A DNA stretch of 64,000 bases from Siphonodentalium dalli (lineage: Eukaryota; Mollusca; Scaphopoda; Gadilida; Siphonodentaliidae): assembly GCA_032622095.1 (NCBI GenBank), contig CP136061.1, forward strand, positions 42,849,797-42,913,796. The letters run 5' to 3'. Below, piece after piece: positions 1-11,299 of the stretch. The notes beneath the pieces were generated by a model. The model did not search any database. It was not told the DNA's origin and worked only from the letters and a program-made list of their open reading frames with translations. Position numbers and translations under genes: made by a program. Numbering within the stretch: position 1 is the first letter of the stretch; the number at the start of each line of letters is the position of its first letter.

Positions 1-942
1 GTCGCTGTGATGCATGGTCATACACGGTTCGATTATATTAATGTGATCCATGGCGTGTCGCTGTGATCCATGGTCATACATGGTTTGGTGATATTAATGT
101 GATCCATGACGTGTCGCTGTGATCCATGGTCATACATGGTTCGATTATATTAATGTGATCCATGACGTGTCGCTGTGATCCATGGCCATACACGATTCGA
201 TTATATTAATGTGAATATGCGTGGTGCGGGTTATACAGATGGTTTGTTGATATTAATGTGATACATGACGTGTCGCTGTGATCCATGGTCATACATGGTT
301 CGATTATATTAATGTGATCCATGGCGTGTCGATGTGATCCATGGCCATACACGATTCGATTATATTAATGTGAATATGCGTGGTGCGGGTTATACACATG
401 GTTTGGTGATATTAATGTGATCCATGACGTGTCGCTGTGATCCATGGCGTGTCACTGTGATCCATGGTCATACATAGTGAGATTATATTAATGTGATCCA
501 TGTCCATGGTGTGTCGCTGTGAGCCATGGCGTGTCGCTGTGATCCATGGTCATGCATAGTGAGATTATATTAATGTGAGCCATGGCGTGTCGCTGTGATC
601 CATGGTCAAACATAGTGAGATTATATTAATGTGATCCATGACGTGTCACTGTGATCCATGACGTGTAGCTGTGATGCATGGCGTGTAGCTGTGATCCATG
701 GTCATACGTAGTGAGATTATACTAATGTGATCCATGACGTGTCACTGTGATCCATGACGTGTCGCTGTGATCCATGGCGTGTCGCTGTGATCCATGGTCA
801 TACATAGTGAGATTATATTAATGTGATCCATGACGCGTCGCTGTGATCCATGGTCATACATAGTGAGATTATATTAATGTGATCCATGACGTGTCTCTGT
901 GATCCATGGTCATACATATTGAGATTTTGATAAAACAGCCAC
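1..942. repeat. 56-bp minisatellite array, block A
   Basis: Tandem units begin at 1, 57 and 113, a 56-bp period. Each holds gtcgctgtgatccatgg, a catacatggttcgattatatt-type middle and a gtgatccatgacgt end. A ~20-bp subunit (gtgatccatgacgtgtcgct) is also repeated alone, so units vary in length. Units near the left read ggttcgattatatt; those nearer 942 read tagtgagattatatt. The array probably begins before the window. No coding potential is seen. Confidence 0.93.
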
Positions 943-1219
943 CTGTTACCTATCTGTTACCTATCTGTTACATATCTGTTACCTATCTGTTACCTATATG
1001 TTACCTATCTGTTACCTATATGTTACCTATCTGTTACCTATCTGTTACCTATCTGTTACCTATATGTTACCTATATGTTACCTATATGTTACATATATGT
1101 TACCTATCTGTTACCTATATGTTACCTATCTGTTACCTATCTGTTACCTATATTTTACCTATCTGTTACATATATGTTACATATCTGTTACCTATCTGTT
1201 ACCTATCTGTTACCTATCT
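943..1219. repeat. 11-bp minisatellite (ctgttacctat), short copy
   Basis: About 25 tandem copies of ctgttacctat with frequent c/a variation (ctgtt or atgtt). Because 11 is not a multiple of three and the unit has no stop codon, all three forward frames stay open and translate to the same 11-residue repeat. The open frames at 906-1280 and 998-1387 are therefore not evidence of a protein. Confidence 0.95.
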
Positions 1220-1398
1220 GGAGATTCTGCCTTCAAATGCACATCGACGGTCTGTCGTGGTTATTTGTACAGTATTGTAATGACATTCATAAAACCATCA
1301 CCATTGTGTATGTATTTAGACTTAAGATTGGTAGCAGGCCGGTACATCAGTTCTAAAATTCTGAATAAAAGATCAGTTTTAATCTGAGGGGGGGGGGG
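1220..1398. other. Spacer between minisatellites, copy 1, with AATAAA and poly-G
   Basis: Non-repetitive stretch starting ctggagattctgcc and ending in an aataaaagatc word followed by a run of G. A near-identical copy follows the second 11-bp array at 3774-3950. It resembles no gene that I recognise. The AATAAA could be a polyadenylation signal or chance in AT-rich DNA. Confidence 0.7.
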
Positions 1399-2690
1399 TC
1401 ACGATGGTCATACACGATTCGATTATATTAATGTGAATATGCGTGGTGCGGGTTATACACATGGTTTGGTGATATTAATGTGATCCATGGCGTGTCGCTG
1501 TGATCCATGGTCATACCTGGTTCGATTATATTAATGTGATCCATGACGTGTCGCTGTGATCCATGGTCATGCATGGTTCGATTATATTAATGTGATCCAT
1601 GGCGTGTCGCTGTGATCCATGGTCATACATGGTTCGATTATATTAATGTGAACATGCGTAATGCGGGTTATACACATGGTTTGGTGATATTAATGTGATC
1701 CATGACGTTTCGCTGTGATCCATGGTCATACATGGTTCGATTATATTAATGTGATCCATGACGTGTCGCTGTGATCCATGGTCATACATGGTTCGATTAT
1801 ATTAATGTGAACATGCGTGGTGCGGGTTATACACATGGTTCGATTATATTAAAGTGATCCATGACGTGTCGCTGTGATCCATGGTCATACATGGTTCGAT
1901 TATATTAATGTGATCCATGACGTGTCGCTGTGATCCATGGCCATACACGATTCGATTATATTAATGTGAATATGCGTGGTGCGGGTTATACACATGGTTT
2001 GGTGATATTAATGTGATCCATGACGTGTCTCTGTGATCCATGGCGTGTCACTGTGATCCATGGCGTGTCGCTGTGATCCATGTTCATACATAGTGAGATT
2101 ATATTAATGTGATCCATGACGTGTCGCTGTGATCCATGGTCATACATAGTGAGATTATATTAATGTGATCCATGGCCATGGTGTGTCGCTGTGAGCCATG
2201 GCGTGTCGCTGTGATCCATGGTCATACATAGTGAGATTATATTAATGTGAGCAATGACGTGTCGCTGTGATCCATGGTCATACATATTGAGATTATATTA
2301 ATGTGAGCCATGCCGTGTCGCTGTGATCCATGGTCAAACATAGTGAGATTATATTAATGTGATCCATGACGTGTCACTGTGATCCATGACGTGTAGCTGT
2401 GATGCATGGCGTGTCGCTGTGATCCATGGTCATACATAGTGAGATTATATTAATGTGATCCATGACGTGTCACTGTGGTCCATGACGTGTCGCTGTGATC
2501 CATGGTCATACATAGTGAGATTATATTAATGTGATCCATGACGTGTCGCTGTGATCCATGGTCATATATAGTGAGATTATATTAATGTGATCCATGACGC
2601 GTCGCTGTGATCCATGGTCATACATAGTGAGATTATATTAATGTGATCCATGACGTGTCGCTGTGATCCATGGTCATACCTATTGAGATT
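1399..2690. repeat. 56-bp minisatellite array, block B
   Basis: Same family as 1-942 and in the same orientation. Its variants follow the same order: ggttcgattatatt units first, tagtgagattatatt units later. A rare variant with ccatggtgtgtcgctgtgag occurs near 2173 here and near 504 in block A. This shows that the array and its variant order were copied together. Confidence 0.93.
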
Positions 2691-2702
2691 TTGATAAAAC
2701 AG

Positions 2703-3773
2703 CCACCTGTTACCTATCTGTTACCTATCTGTTACATATCTGTTACCTATCTGTTACCTATATGTTACCTATCTGTTACCTATATGTTACCTATCTGTTA
2801 CCTATCTGTTACCTATCTGTTACCTATCTGTTACCTATCTGTTACCTATATGTTACCTATATGTTACCTATATGTTACCTATATGTTACCTATCTGTTAC
2901 CTATATGCTACATATCTGTTACCTATCTGTTACCTAGCTGTTACCTATATGTTACATATCTGTTACCTATATGTTACCTATCTGTTACCTATCTGTTACC
3001 TATATGTCACCTACCTGTTACCTATCTGTTACCTATCGGTTACCTATATGTTACCTATCTGTTACCTATCTGTTACCTATATGTTACCTAGCTGTTACCT
3101 ATCTGTTACCTATCTGTTACCTATATGTTACCTATCTGTTACCTATCTGTTACCCATATGTAACCTATGTGTTACATATCTGTTACCTATCTGTTACCTA
3201 TATGTAACCTATATGTTACCTCTCTGTTACCTATCTGTTACCTATATGTTACCTATCTGGTACCTATATGTTACCTATCTGTTACCTATCTGTTACCTAT
3301 CCGTAACCTATATGTTACCTATCTTTTACTTATATGTTACCTATCTGTTACCTATATGTTACCTATCTGTTACCTATATGTTACATATCTGTTACCTATA
3401 TGTTACCTATCTGTTACCTATATGTTACCTATATGTTACCTACCTGTTACCTATCTGGTACGTATATGTTACCTATCTGTAACCTATATGTTACCTATCT
3501 GTTACTTATCTGTTACCTATCTGTTACTTATATGTTACCTATCTGTTACCTATCTGTTACCTATCTGTTACCTACCTGTTACCTATCTGTTACCTATATG
3601 TTACCTATATGTTACCTATCTGTTACCTATATGTTACCTATCTGTTACCTATATGTTACCTATCTGTTACCTATATGTTACCTATCTGTTACCTATCTGT
3701 TACCTATTTGTTACCTATATGTTACCTATATGTTACATATCTGTTACCTATCTGTTACATATCTGTAACCTAT
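2703..3773. repeat. 11-bp minisatellite (ctgttacctat), long copy
   Basis: About 97 tandem copies of the 11-bp unit, roughly four times the length of the copy at 943-1219, with the same upstream junction (attgagattttgataaaaca) and the same downstream spacer. The c/a variant at the fourth position of tatctgtt/tatatgtt alternates irregularly. Open frames up to 270 codons here are repeat artefacts. Confidence 0.95.
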
Positions 3774-3950
3774 CTGGAGATTCTGCCTTCAAATGCACAT
3801 CGACGGTCTGTCGTGGTTATTTGTACAGTAGTGTAATGACATTCATAAAACCATCACCATTGTGTATGTATTTAGACTTAAGATTGGCAGCAGGCCGGTA
3901 CATCAGTTCTAAAATTCTGAATAAAAGATCAGTTTCAATCTGAGGGGTGT
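3774..3950. other. Spacer, copy 2
   Basis: Near-identical to 1220-1398 (ctggagattctgcc through aataaaagatc), with few substitutions and a shorter G run. After it the composite repeat ends and apparently single-copy DNA begins. Confidence 0.75.
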
Positions 3951-5124
3951 CACTTTCTCGTCTTCGAAATCATTTTGAAGTTTATAATACCTCTATCTAT
4001 GCTGGTTTGGTTTAAGCATTGTTTATTTATCCACCAAATATATAATAGTTACATAATATACATCGAACAAGGGAACACATAAGGAATTGATATAATGGAT
4101 ATGGTAATATGTGATATATGCAGGTTTATGTCAGTCTCTGTAAGTGAAAATGAAAATCAGTAAGACCAGTTTTTGAGATACCATTGGTAGCTGCACTAGG
4201 ATCGATGATCAGCTGCACTGTTAGATAAATACCTGTCACTTTAACGGTGTCATACCACGCAACATCGCTGCCAACCTCTGACCATTAAACATACGGTCAG
4301 GCTGTAGCATGTTCCACTGTACAAAACCATTTAAGTTACTGGCAGTCTGTAATCAGTAATTGTCAGACCGTTGTATTTTTTATAACTAATATAGGTCAGA
4401 CCAATGGTATTTTTCACGGGTCAACACCAATGTTTTGCTCTTAATTTGCTAATTTGCCGTAGAATTAGCCAAGTTCCCATTGTTACAATACGATTTCCCG
4501 CTAGATATTCATATGTTTAAAAATGGTCGAAACTAGTATTATTCGTAACTGAAAATACATCTTAGTTCTTTTATTACGATCATAGTTTTGATGAAACATA
4601 AATCCTCAATGCATAAAGTGATAGACAATACTTATGAAACTTTTCAATTTGACAGGATCAAACTTGTCATCTGCCTCATAAAATTTAATCCGGGAAAAGG
4701 CTGCGCACTCGTAAGGTGTTCACCTTTTACTGACTACTGTATAAACATGACTGCAAATATAAAACTATCCTAGCATTAGCTGATAAGCCAACCCATCATT
4801 ATTCGATTACGAGCAATACTAATTTCGACCATTCTAATACATGAATCGGCATACCCTTTTTAGACATAAAAGAACAAAGCTACATGCATCACAGTTAAAA
4901 ATTTATGTACATGTAAAAGTAAAACATCTTAATGGCATACTTTTGGTAACATGTAAGTCGTGAAATTGTCAAGTCACTTGTAAACACCGTGACATTTTTT
5001 GTTTTAACAGGTTAATCCGTGCATCATGACAACACAGTACAGTCAGAAGAAGTGGTATATTGATGAGCGAATTTAATGCGATATTGAGCGCGCTTAATTT
5101 CGAAAAAGGCGTGATTATATAGAG
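3951..5124. other. AT-rich DNA without a recognisable gene
   Basis: Only short open frames are present (for example 4588-4773, 61 codons), with no family resemblance, codon bias or splice context. No tandem repeat stands out. Confidence 0.6.
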
Positions 5125-5126
5125 AG

Positions 5127-5256
5127 TAATCAATTGGTTTCGATGATTACGTGACATAATTCACGAGGGGAGCCGGGCCTGGTAAAACCCGAGTGAGCGG
5201 AGCGGACCGGCTACCCGAGTGAATTATGTCACGTAATCATCGAAACCAATTGATTA
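5127..5256. repeat. Fold-back palindrome with GC-rich loop
   Basis: The arms 5127-5164 and 5219-5256 are inverted copies of about 38 bp (taatcaattggtttcgatga and onward). The 54-bp loop is strikingly GC-rich (gagcggagcggaccggc) compared with the AT-rich flanks. The structure resembles a palindromic MITE or foldback element. Open frames reading across it are artefacts. Confidence 0.85.
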
Positions 5257-6289
5257 TTCTGTTTATTACACACTTTCAACCACTAAAAGTTGCTAATTCT
5301 AAAGAGAAGATGTGACAAAATAAGCCCAGATTAGCTGATTCTCCCATTTTGAACCCCAACGTACAGTTGCGCGTGCAGTTACGCGGATGGACACATCATT
5401 TAAATAATTGTGACGTAACGATACCGATTGACCTCATTATTTTGATTCACTTTGGTGCGATTCATTTTTTAAAGTTTCGGAAATTATAGTATATTACCTA
5501 TTATATGTCGATAATAGGTAAGATTCTTCTTCATTTTACCGGTTTATTAACTGCTTCTGCATCATCGTTGGCAGTTCGTTTCTGTTCAACTTCAACCATG
5601 TTTGAGCAGTAGAAAGTGAAAATAGTTCCGGCGTAGGGCGGGAATGTCAAAAATCGCGTGCTCACACCGGTGACGTAATTCACAGGTATGACATTATCAC
5701 TTTTAATTCACCAAGAAATCCTTATAAATCACGGCTAAGTGTGTAATAAAGGGAAATATCAAAAATATGGCGCGCTTATTATTGCGATATTGAACGCAAA
5801 ATAGTGCGATACTAAGCGCGCTAAATTTCATACAGACCCGATAGTGTTATATTATATTAGATGAGAATTGCGCATTCAGTGTACATATAGCATTTACAAC
5901 TATAATTATATACAAATCTAAAATATTGTCTCTAGTTATGCAATGAAAAATATAGAAGAAGCAATAATTTGATTTATATGTCACAATTTTGAGCGCAAGA
6001 TGTCGCAATATTAAGCGTGAAATATTTCGATAATAAGCTCAAAATATTGCAACAATATCACAAGCGGTGCGCTAAAAAAGCGTTTGCACTTGCAATATTC
6101 ACTCATTTGTTGTATATATTCTGTTGGTCTGATTTAGTGTGCAGTCCCTTTTAAGAGTGCAAAGCTCCACCGATGGTCAACATCCTTATCCTCGCCACAT
6201 ATGTTTGAGATGAGATAACAATGGCTGAGCTATCCGTATTTATACCATAATTGGCTGTTTTATTGTGTGTATAACACCCATTTTGTAAA
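5257..6289. other. AT-rich DNA with gcgc-word clusters, no gene
   Basis: Around 5040-5110 and 5760-6080 words such as gagcgcgctta, ttgcgatattgaacgc and actaagcgcgc recur in both orientations. They recall the cgcttaagcg clusters at 12.3-14.6 kb. No coding feature is supported. Confidence 0.5.
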
Positions 6290-6412
6290 CTCCATCTTTA
6301 CACCCTACTGTGGGTGTACAGCTTCCTACTGTGGGTATAAATTTCTACTGTGGGTGTAAAAATGTTCAAACGTAATTGCATGTGTTAAGCGTGTATACAC
6401 CCATAGTAGAAC
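6290..6412. repeat. Short direct and inverted repeat of ctactgtgggtgta
   Basis: Three direct copies of a ctactgtgggtgta word lie between about 6300 and 6360, and an inverted copy (tacacccatagtag) lies near 6392-6407. This could be the decayed end of a small inverted-repeat element. Confidence 0.5.
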
Positions 6413-6736
6413 TACATCGTAGTTAGCAAAATAGTTCATATATGTCACATTCATTTAAAATTGGAAGTTGTCATGGTATCAATTAGATATGAGGAAAATT
6501 GCCTGAAATTCAATCAAATTTAGCTCGCAAGTGCTAACATGAATGATAATTGCAAGTGACTGATCTCTCAGAAACAGGATGACGTCATGACGTTAATGTA
6601 AGCATCACTACGCGTGACGCACATTCCTTATAGCGCCGTGTTTGTGTACCTAGGTGTGGATACACATTCAACGCAAACAGCGGGGTAGTTGAATTCGCAA
6701 ACAAAATTACAAAAATAATAATTATGGCATAAATAA

Positions 6737-6827
6737 AATACACGCATAGTAGCCGAGAGTACAAATTTTTCACCACTCGTGGTATTGTGGTGAAAATTTG
6801 GAATTCTCGGCTACTATTGTGTGTATT
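6737..6827. repeat. Fold-back palindrome
   Basis: The arms 6737-6776 and 6787-6827 are inverted copies (tagccgagagtacaaatttt versus aaaatttggaattctcggct) around a 10-base loop. It is followed by a (ta)n run. The 63-codon open frame on the minus strand overlaps this hairpin and is not supported. Confidence 0.85.
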
Positions 6828-7263
6828 CTATATATATATACATATAGAGGACCGGACGCATGTATGTCTACAATTCACTCAGCCCGGGGTGATATAACAA
6901 TTTCTTTATTATTTTCTGCTCCCATTCAGTTATATGTTCAGCGATAAATAAGCGTATATATTCAGGCGGTAGTAAAACATTTGCAGGAAGGTATGCCGTT
7001 TATTTTGTTTTGCATCTGGCATTTTCGGGGTCCAATTATTCCCAAACCGGCAAAATGAATACTGCTAAGCTCCCACTTTGTGAACACCCACCCCAGATAC
7101 CACTAATTGTGGTCCGAAACCGCATACAATTATTTCACTGGGAACGTATCTCATTTATTCCAAATAACAGTTTGATCAGTTTTATCATTATTATTTGTTA
7201 ATAAAAAATTGAAATTGAAATTGTTCAAATATTGACTGATAGGTGTTTGTCTACAAAATATAT

Positions 7264-7416
7264 GTATTATAGTTCCCGGGTCAGTGCGTGATGCGGGTAT
7301 GTACATGTATTATAGTTCCCGGGTCAGTGCGTGATGCGGGTATGTATTATAGTTCCCAGGTCAGTGCGTGATGCGGGTATGTATTATAGTTCCCGGGTCA
7401 GTGCGTGAAGCGGGTA
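7264..7416. repeat. 36-bp tandem repeat, four copies
   Basis: Units carrying tattatagttcccgggtcag then tgcgtgatgcgggtatg start near 7264, 7308, 7344 and 7380. The first spacing is 44 bp because of an extra tacatgta, and the others are 36 bp. No other occurrence was noticed in the window. Confidence 0.88.
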
Positions 7417-7429
7417 TGCTTGGTCAACA

Positions 7430-8175
7430 TCGGCGGTAAAAACCAAGCATGTGTTTGGCAAGTTGGATATTATAGCTTTTAAGCTGATAGCATTATGTCA
7501 GGTTTGAAGTCAATCTTGACTTTAGAGTTACTGCTGTCATTTTATAGAGATGTCTGTGCCATATCAGTTGTTAAGGTGTAATTCAACTAAAGTTGACATA
7601 TTTTGAAATTAGAAAATACATAGAGAGGATATTTGCCATGCTGAAATTGGAATTATTATTTGGTAAATTGATTATATTAGCAAGCCAATATAATTGTGCA
7701 GATACACATAATTCCATAAATGCTAAAATTGTCTGGTTAGTATGTCAACCAGCATAGCATTATTCCATTAGAGTTTTGTTTTTCTACTCGGGCAACTACT
7801 ATGACGCTAAATAATAACCTGTTACTATACCAGACTTAGATACGTTATGTGTTGTTTTGGAGTAAGATATTTAGTCATCTGAGTTTCTAGATATGCAAAT
7901 AATATACCGATAGTTTACTCGATACATCCATGACAGTTATTAAATGTAGCCATGGATAGTCAAACAATGTTCGAGACAGTGTATCGTTCTCTTTCCATGC
8001 ACACAGTGATATAGGCTTAAAGGTCTTAGTTACATCAGGACAGTTATATCTATATCGCTTTTACAACAAGTTTTTGTTCGGTTATACATTTTCTAAAAAT
8101 GTCCATTCCAGGTTCTTCCATTCAGTTCTTCGCCGTCCCGCGCGTGCATGCATGCATATACAACCTGGCATAGCT
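7430..8175. other. No feature seen
   Basis: AT-rich, apparently single-copy DNA with no supported open frame. It could be the intron downstream of the minus-strand PC-esterase exon at 8674-9044. No second exon with a DxxH block was found here by eye. Confidence 0.4.
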
Positions 8176-8181
8176 TAAAAG

Positions 8182-8562
8182 GCACGGATGGCCTTCGCGG
8201 TGAGTATGCTGTTATTAAGATAGTCGCACCCGTTAACACTGCCAAAAACTATTAAACTATTGACAAATGTTGTTCTTATACCATTCATAGCTATCGCGTA
8301 AATGGTATATTACTGTCATGTTCGTACGCTGTGTTATGTAAACAAAAGCCAGACTATGTAACAGTTTTGGCTTTTATTTACATAACAACGTGTACGAACT
8401 TGACAATATCATACCAAGTAATACTAGTTAATACTATTTACGCGACATTTATTCTTCGTATAAGAACAATGTCTGTATATATTTTGATATTTGTTATGTT
8501 TATGACGGTTTTAACGGATGTGAATATTTAACAGCAATACCCACCGCGAAGGTCATCCGTGC
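8182..8562. mobile_element. 381-bp fold-back element, diverged arms
   Basis: The two halves are inverted, diverged copies. Both ends read gcacggatg(g/a)ccttcgcggtg, and matching internal words include tgttcttata, cgcgtaaat and tgttatgtaaa in the same order from each end. A related half-copy lies at 15500-15725. The element fits a nonautonomous foldback or MITE family with long arms. The 66-codon open frame at 8331-8531 lies inside it and is not a gene. Confidence 0.8.
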
Positions 8563-8673
8563 ATCTAATGTCATCTTAACGTCATCCACCGTCAATACCA
8601 GGATACTGACCTGCCGTTGTCTTAATATCTCCCATCTTCTCTACCAAAAAAACTGACTTTCAGTTATCTTAAC

Positions 8674-9044
8674 CTCGTCCATCATCACTATCAGCAACGA
8701 GAAGTAAATCTGCCGCACGATGGAATCTCCTATAAAAATCAGCGTCTTCCCTGCGAACTTCCGACATATATCATCCCGGGTGAACGTGATTGGCTGACAT
8801 CGAGGGTCACGTGACTTCCATCTAGCCAGCTCACCATATAGCTCATTGGGTAGTTTCATGGGACACATATGGTTCCATTTAATCATCATCTGCCCGATTA
8901 ACGGACTGTGGTGTCGAGGAACCCACGTGCCAGTGAAGACGTTGTTGTCGAATTGAGGACATCGTTGATACACTGCACATTTTTCGTTAATTGATTCGTG
9001 GTTCTCTTCTGTTCTCGTGCTGATTGTGTAGTCTATGATAGATC
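8674..9044 (-). CDS. Exon of a PC-esterase (NXPE/CASD1-like) protein, partial
   Basis: The minus strand is open for 123 codons between a candidate acceptor (ctacactttcag, ending at 9045) and a candidate donor (GAG|GTTAAG, at 8674/8673). The translation contains CPQFDNNVFTGTWVPR and then GKTLIFIGDSIVRQIYFSLL. The second is the block I Gly-Asp-Ser motif of the PC-esterase fold (Pfam PC-Esterase, found in NXPE, CASD1, PCED1 and plant TBL/PMR5 proteins), in which the Ser is the nucleophile. These enzymes add or remove acyl groups on glycans, usually in the Golgi or outside the cell. The conserved spacing of Cys, Trp and the GDS block matches that fold. The later DxxH block would lie on another exon and was not found, so gene integrity is unknown. 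It could be a gene fragment. The family call is from motif memory, not a search. Confidence 0.62.
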
Positions 9045-9078
9045 CTGAAAGTGTAGTGATTTTTGGATATGGTTAAAG

Positions 9079-9320
9079 TGATGTAAAACACTGCACTGGT
9101 GTGACCCCGGATTGTAATACAGAATAAAGTGATCTGAAACACACCGCTTGGGTGATCGGATTGGAACATGATGTGAAGCACTCGGCTGGGGTGATTTGAT
9201 TGGAATGTAATGTGAAGCACTCCGCTGTTGTGAACATGATGTGAAGCACTCCGCTAGAGCGATCATGATGTAAAGAACTCCGCTAGGGGTAATCGTGATG
9301 TGAAACACTCTGAAACACGC
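9079..9320. repeat. Degenerate tandem repeat (gatgtgaagcactccgct)
   Basis: About seven diverged units built around gatgtgaagcactccgct with variable gtgatcgg-type spacers. The open frames on the minus strand here (77 and 91 codons) just read the repeat. It lies immediately upstream of the PC-esterase exon on the minus strand, probably within an intron. Confidence 0.75.
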
Positions 9321-9401
9321 CTTAACATCAACATAGATAGTGTGCGGTCAGACACAAACATCCCACTTGCACTGAATGTTCTATCGTACTTTATTAACAT
9401 G

Positions 9402-10190
9402 CTAATTATTCATATTAATGTTTGTATAATTAGTCCATAGATGATCACAGTAGAGTGGAGACACAAATCTTTGAAATAAGTACATTTTTATTGGTGGTGA
9501 ACATCTAACGGATTTGCGTATTATACTGTTGGCACAACAAATAGCCCTGCATTTTCGTTGTATATCGTCACTATCCGACAACTCATTTGTTAAAATATGT
9601 CCGCGATATTTACAAGAGGGGACGAACTTGATCTCACCATCGTTCAAAGCTATCATCGCGAAGTGTTTTTGCATCAAAAATATCTGGGTAGAAAGCCATT
9701 ACAGCACTTTTTGCAGTGCTTAAATGAGGTTAAGGTTGGCTGCTGGAGCCTCAAAACATTTAAGAGACGACGCATTCCCACGAGGCAAGGAGAAATTAAA
9801 CACATGTCGTCTGCGTAACTCATATGATTAAGTAAATGGTCACCGACAACACACCATGTGTCTGTCTTTATCAGTTCTCGTGAGATCCCGTCGACGTAAA
9901 CGTTAAACAGCTGAGGACTGAGAATTTTCCCTGCCTAACTCCACTGCAAGGGCGAAAGAAAGAGTACTCTGCCGTCCCCCAACGCACATTGAAGGTTTGG
10001 TTCTTGAACAATCATCAAGAAGTGTTTATAAAGAGAGGCGAAAGTCTTTGATGCGTCCAGAAAACACACGAACACCATAGTGTTATTACTGGTGTAACAC
10101 GTATAGTCTCATTGAGAGCGAATATACATCCATCGGGAGAGTGTTTGGCTTCGAAGCCAAACTGATTATCGGAGGTATTCAGTTTTCAAA
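9402..10190 (-). pseudogene. Non-LTR retrotransposon reverse transcriptase, broken
   Basis: Reading leftward from about 10185, the minus strand gives recognisable reverse-transcriptase blocks in different frames: DNQFGFEAKHSPDGCIFAL, then VFVCFLDASKTF, then GKILSPQLFNVYVDGISREL, then INHMSYADD-like HMSYADDM with the catalytic YADD at 9806-9817, then KYRGHIL and PPIKMYLFQRFVSPLYCDHLW at 9402-9677. The order and wording match LINE reverse transcriptases of the jockey/CR1/L2 type. At least two frameshifts and an in-frame stop separate the blocks, and no endonuclease domain is seen. This is a 5'-truncated dead copy. It likely sits in the intron or flank of the neighbouring PC-esterase gene. Confidence 0.88.
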
Positions 10191-10782
10191 CAAGAAATAA
10201 GATTCAAGGTTGGAGAATATTTCAGGTGTTCTGTGGTCAATCCGTATGAACGACCTATAATCTTATATATCCAATTTGTGTTTTTGTGGGTTTTCAAAAT
10301 GTGACTACCTGGTTTTCATATATGTCTGGTTTATTTTCACCTCATGTTGTTTTTATCAGAATAAACGATAAATTGCTTTGTTGCTTTAAATGGCAAAAAT
10401 ATTCGTGTAACTCGTTGGAATGTATTTTTAGAACACAGTTCAGTCTTTGTCGGGGGTGCTAAAGTGGTTTTGTGGTTTTAAAATCAGTTAAATGTTCAAA
10501 ACGCTCACATCATGTCATCATTTTCTGTGCTATTTTAACCAAATTAGTTTTATAGAATTATGTTGTTCACACATAAGAATAAGAAAACAATCTTTGCAGC
10601 CATGTACATTGACGACCATTAGTTCCCATTGTTTACCATTGTCTGCTCGAGATAGAATATTATAACCCTCAATTTTATCCGATCACGTGGTACAAACTAA
10701 ATAAGTGGAGATAACACTGGCATAACAACTAATTCAAGAGACAAACATATTTCCATAGCCTCTCATTCATATGTGGGATATA
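10191..10782. other. No feature seen
   Basis: AT-rich DNA without a supported open frame or clear repeat. The LINE may extend into it, but no further reverse-transcriptase block was recognised. Confidence 0.4.
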
Positions 10783-10850
10783 CACTGGTGCTCAACTGCT
10801 CCTATGAGATCACTTCTTAGCAGTTTTATGTGACATTTCTTAGCTGATTT
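10783..10850. repeat. Left end of an 11-kb inverted-repeat pair
   Basis: The stretch ctggtgctcaactgctccta followed by tgagatcacttcttagcagt is matched in inverted orientation at about 21790-21850. An internal cacttcttag word recurs ~425 bp inward at 11236. The mirror-image layout suggests the end of a large mobile element, but no transposase is seen. Confidence 0.6.
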
Positions 10851-11299
10851 TTGTTGACAGTCATAGTCGATTTTTGAGAAAAATGGAGGGTGTTGTCCAA
10901 AAAACAGAAAGTTTTATCACAATATATCACAATTTGACCGGCTGCCGCTTGCAGTTATTAGCTATGGTTAACACTAAACGCTAATGTACTGAAATTGGTA
11001 TGACAAATATATTTGTTTGCACTAAAAGAAACATTGATCACCAAAAAATCACACCATTTTACGCAGTTGACTGACAAAATCGTTATTTTTTCTAAGATAA
11101 AATAGTTTCGCGACCACACCAGGTGAAATAATACTACACAAGAACGTCAAGTAATGATTTATGGGTGTTATGTTGTCAGATGTTACAAGGATATATGATA
11201 TATAGCCAATTTTCGGGCTAACACGTGGGTTTCACTTCTTAGTATCCATGGTTCCACATCTTAGTTCTGGAAATCAGGTACGGTCCGCGTCTCAGTGAT
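10851..11299. other. Subterminal region with a cacttcttag word
   Basis: No gene. It holds one further cacttcttag...ccatggttcc block at about 11236-11260, matched in inverted orientation at 21385-21410. Confidence 0.45.

Noticed and set aside
1-942. tRNA-like B-box (ggttcgatt) in the 56-bp repeat
   Set aside because: There is no matching A-box or cloverleaf at the right spacing. The word is just part of the minisatellite unit.
906-3943. Long forward open frames with a YLLPICYLSVT-like repeat, up to 270 codons
   Set aside because: They read an 11-bp stop-free tandem repeat. The same peptide appears in all three frames, which is the mark of an artefact.
8331-8531. 66-codon plus-strand open frame with hydrophobic residues
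   Set aside because: It lies wholly inside a fold-back element and crosses its centre.
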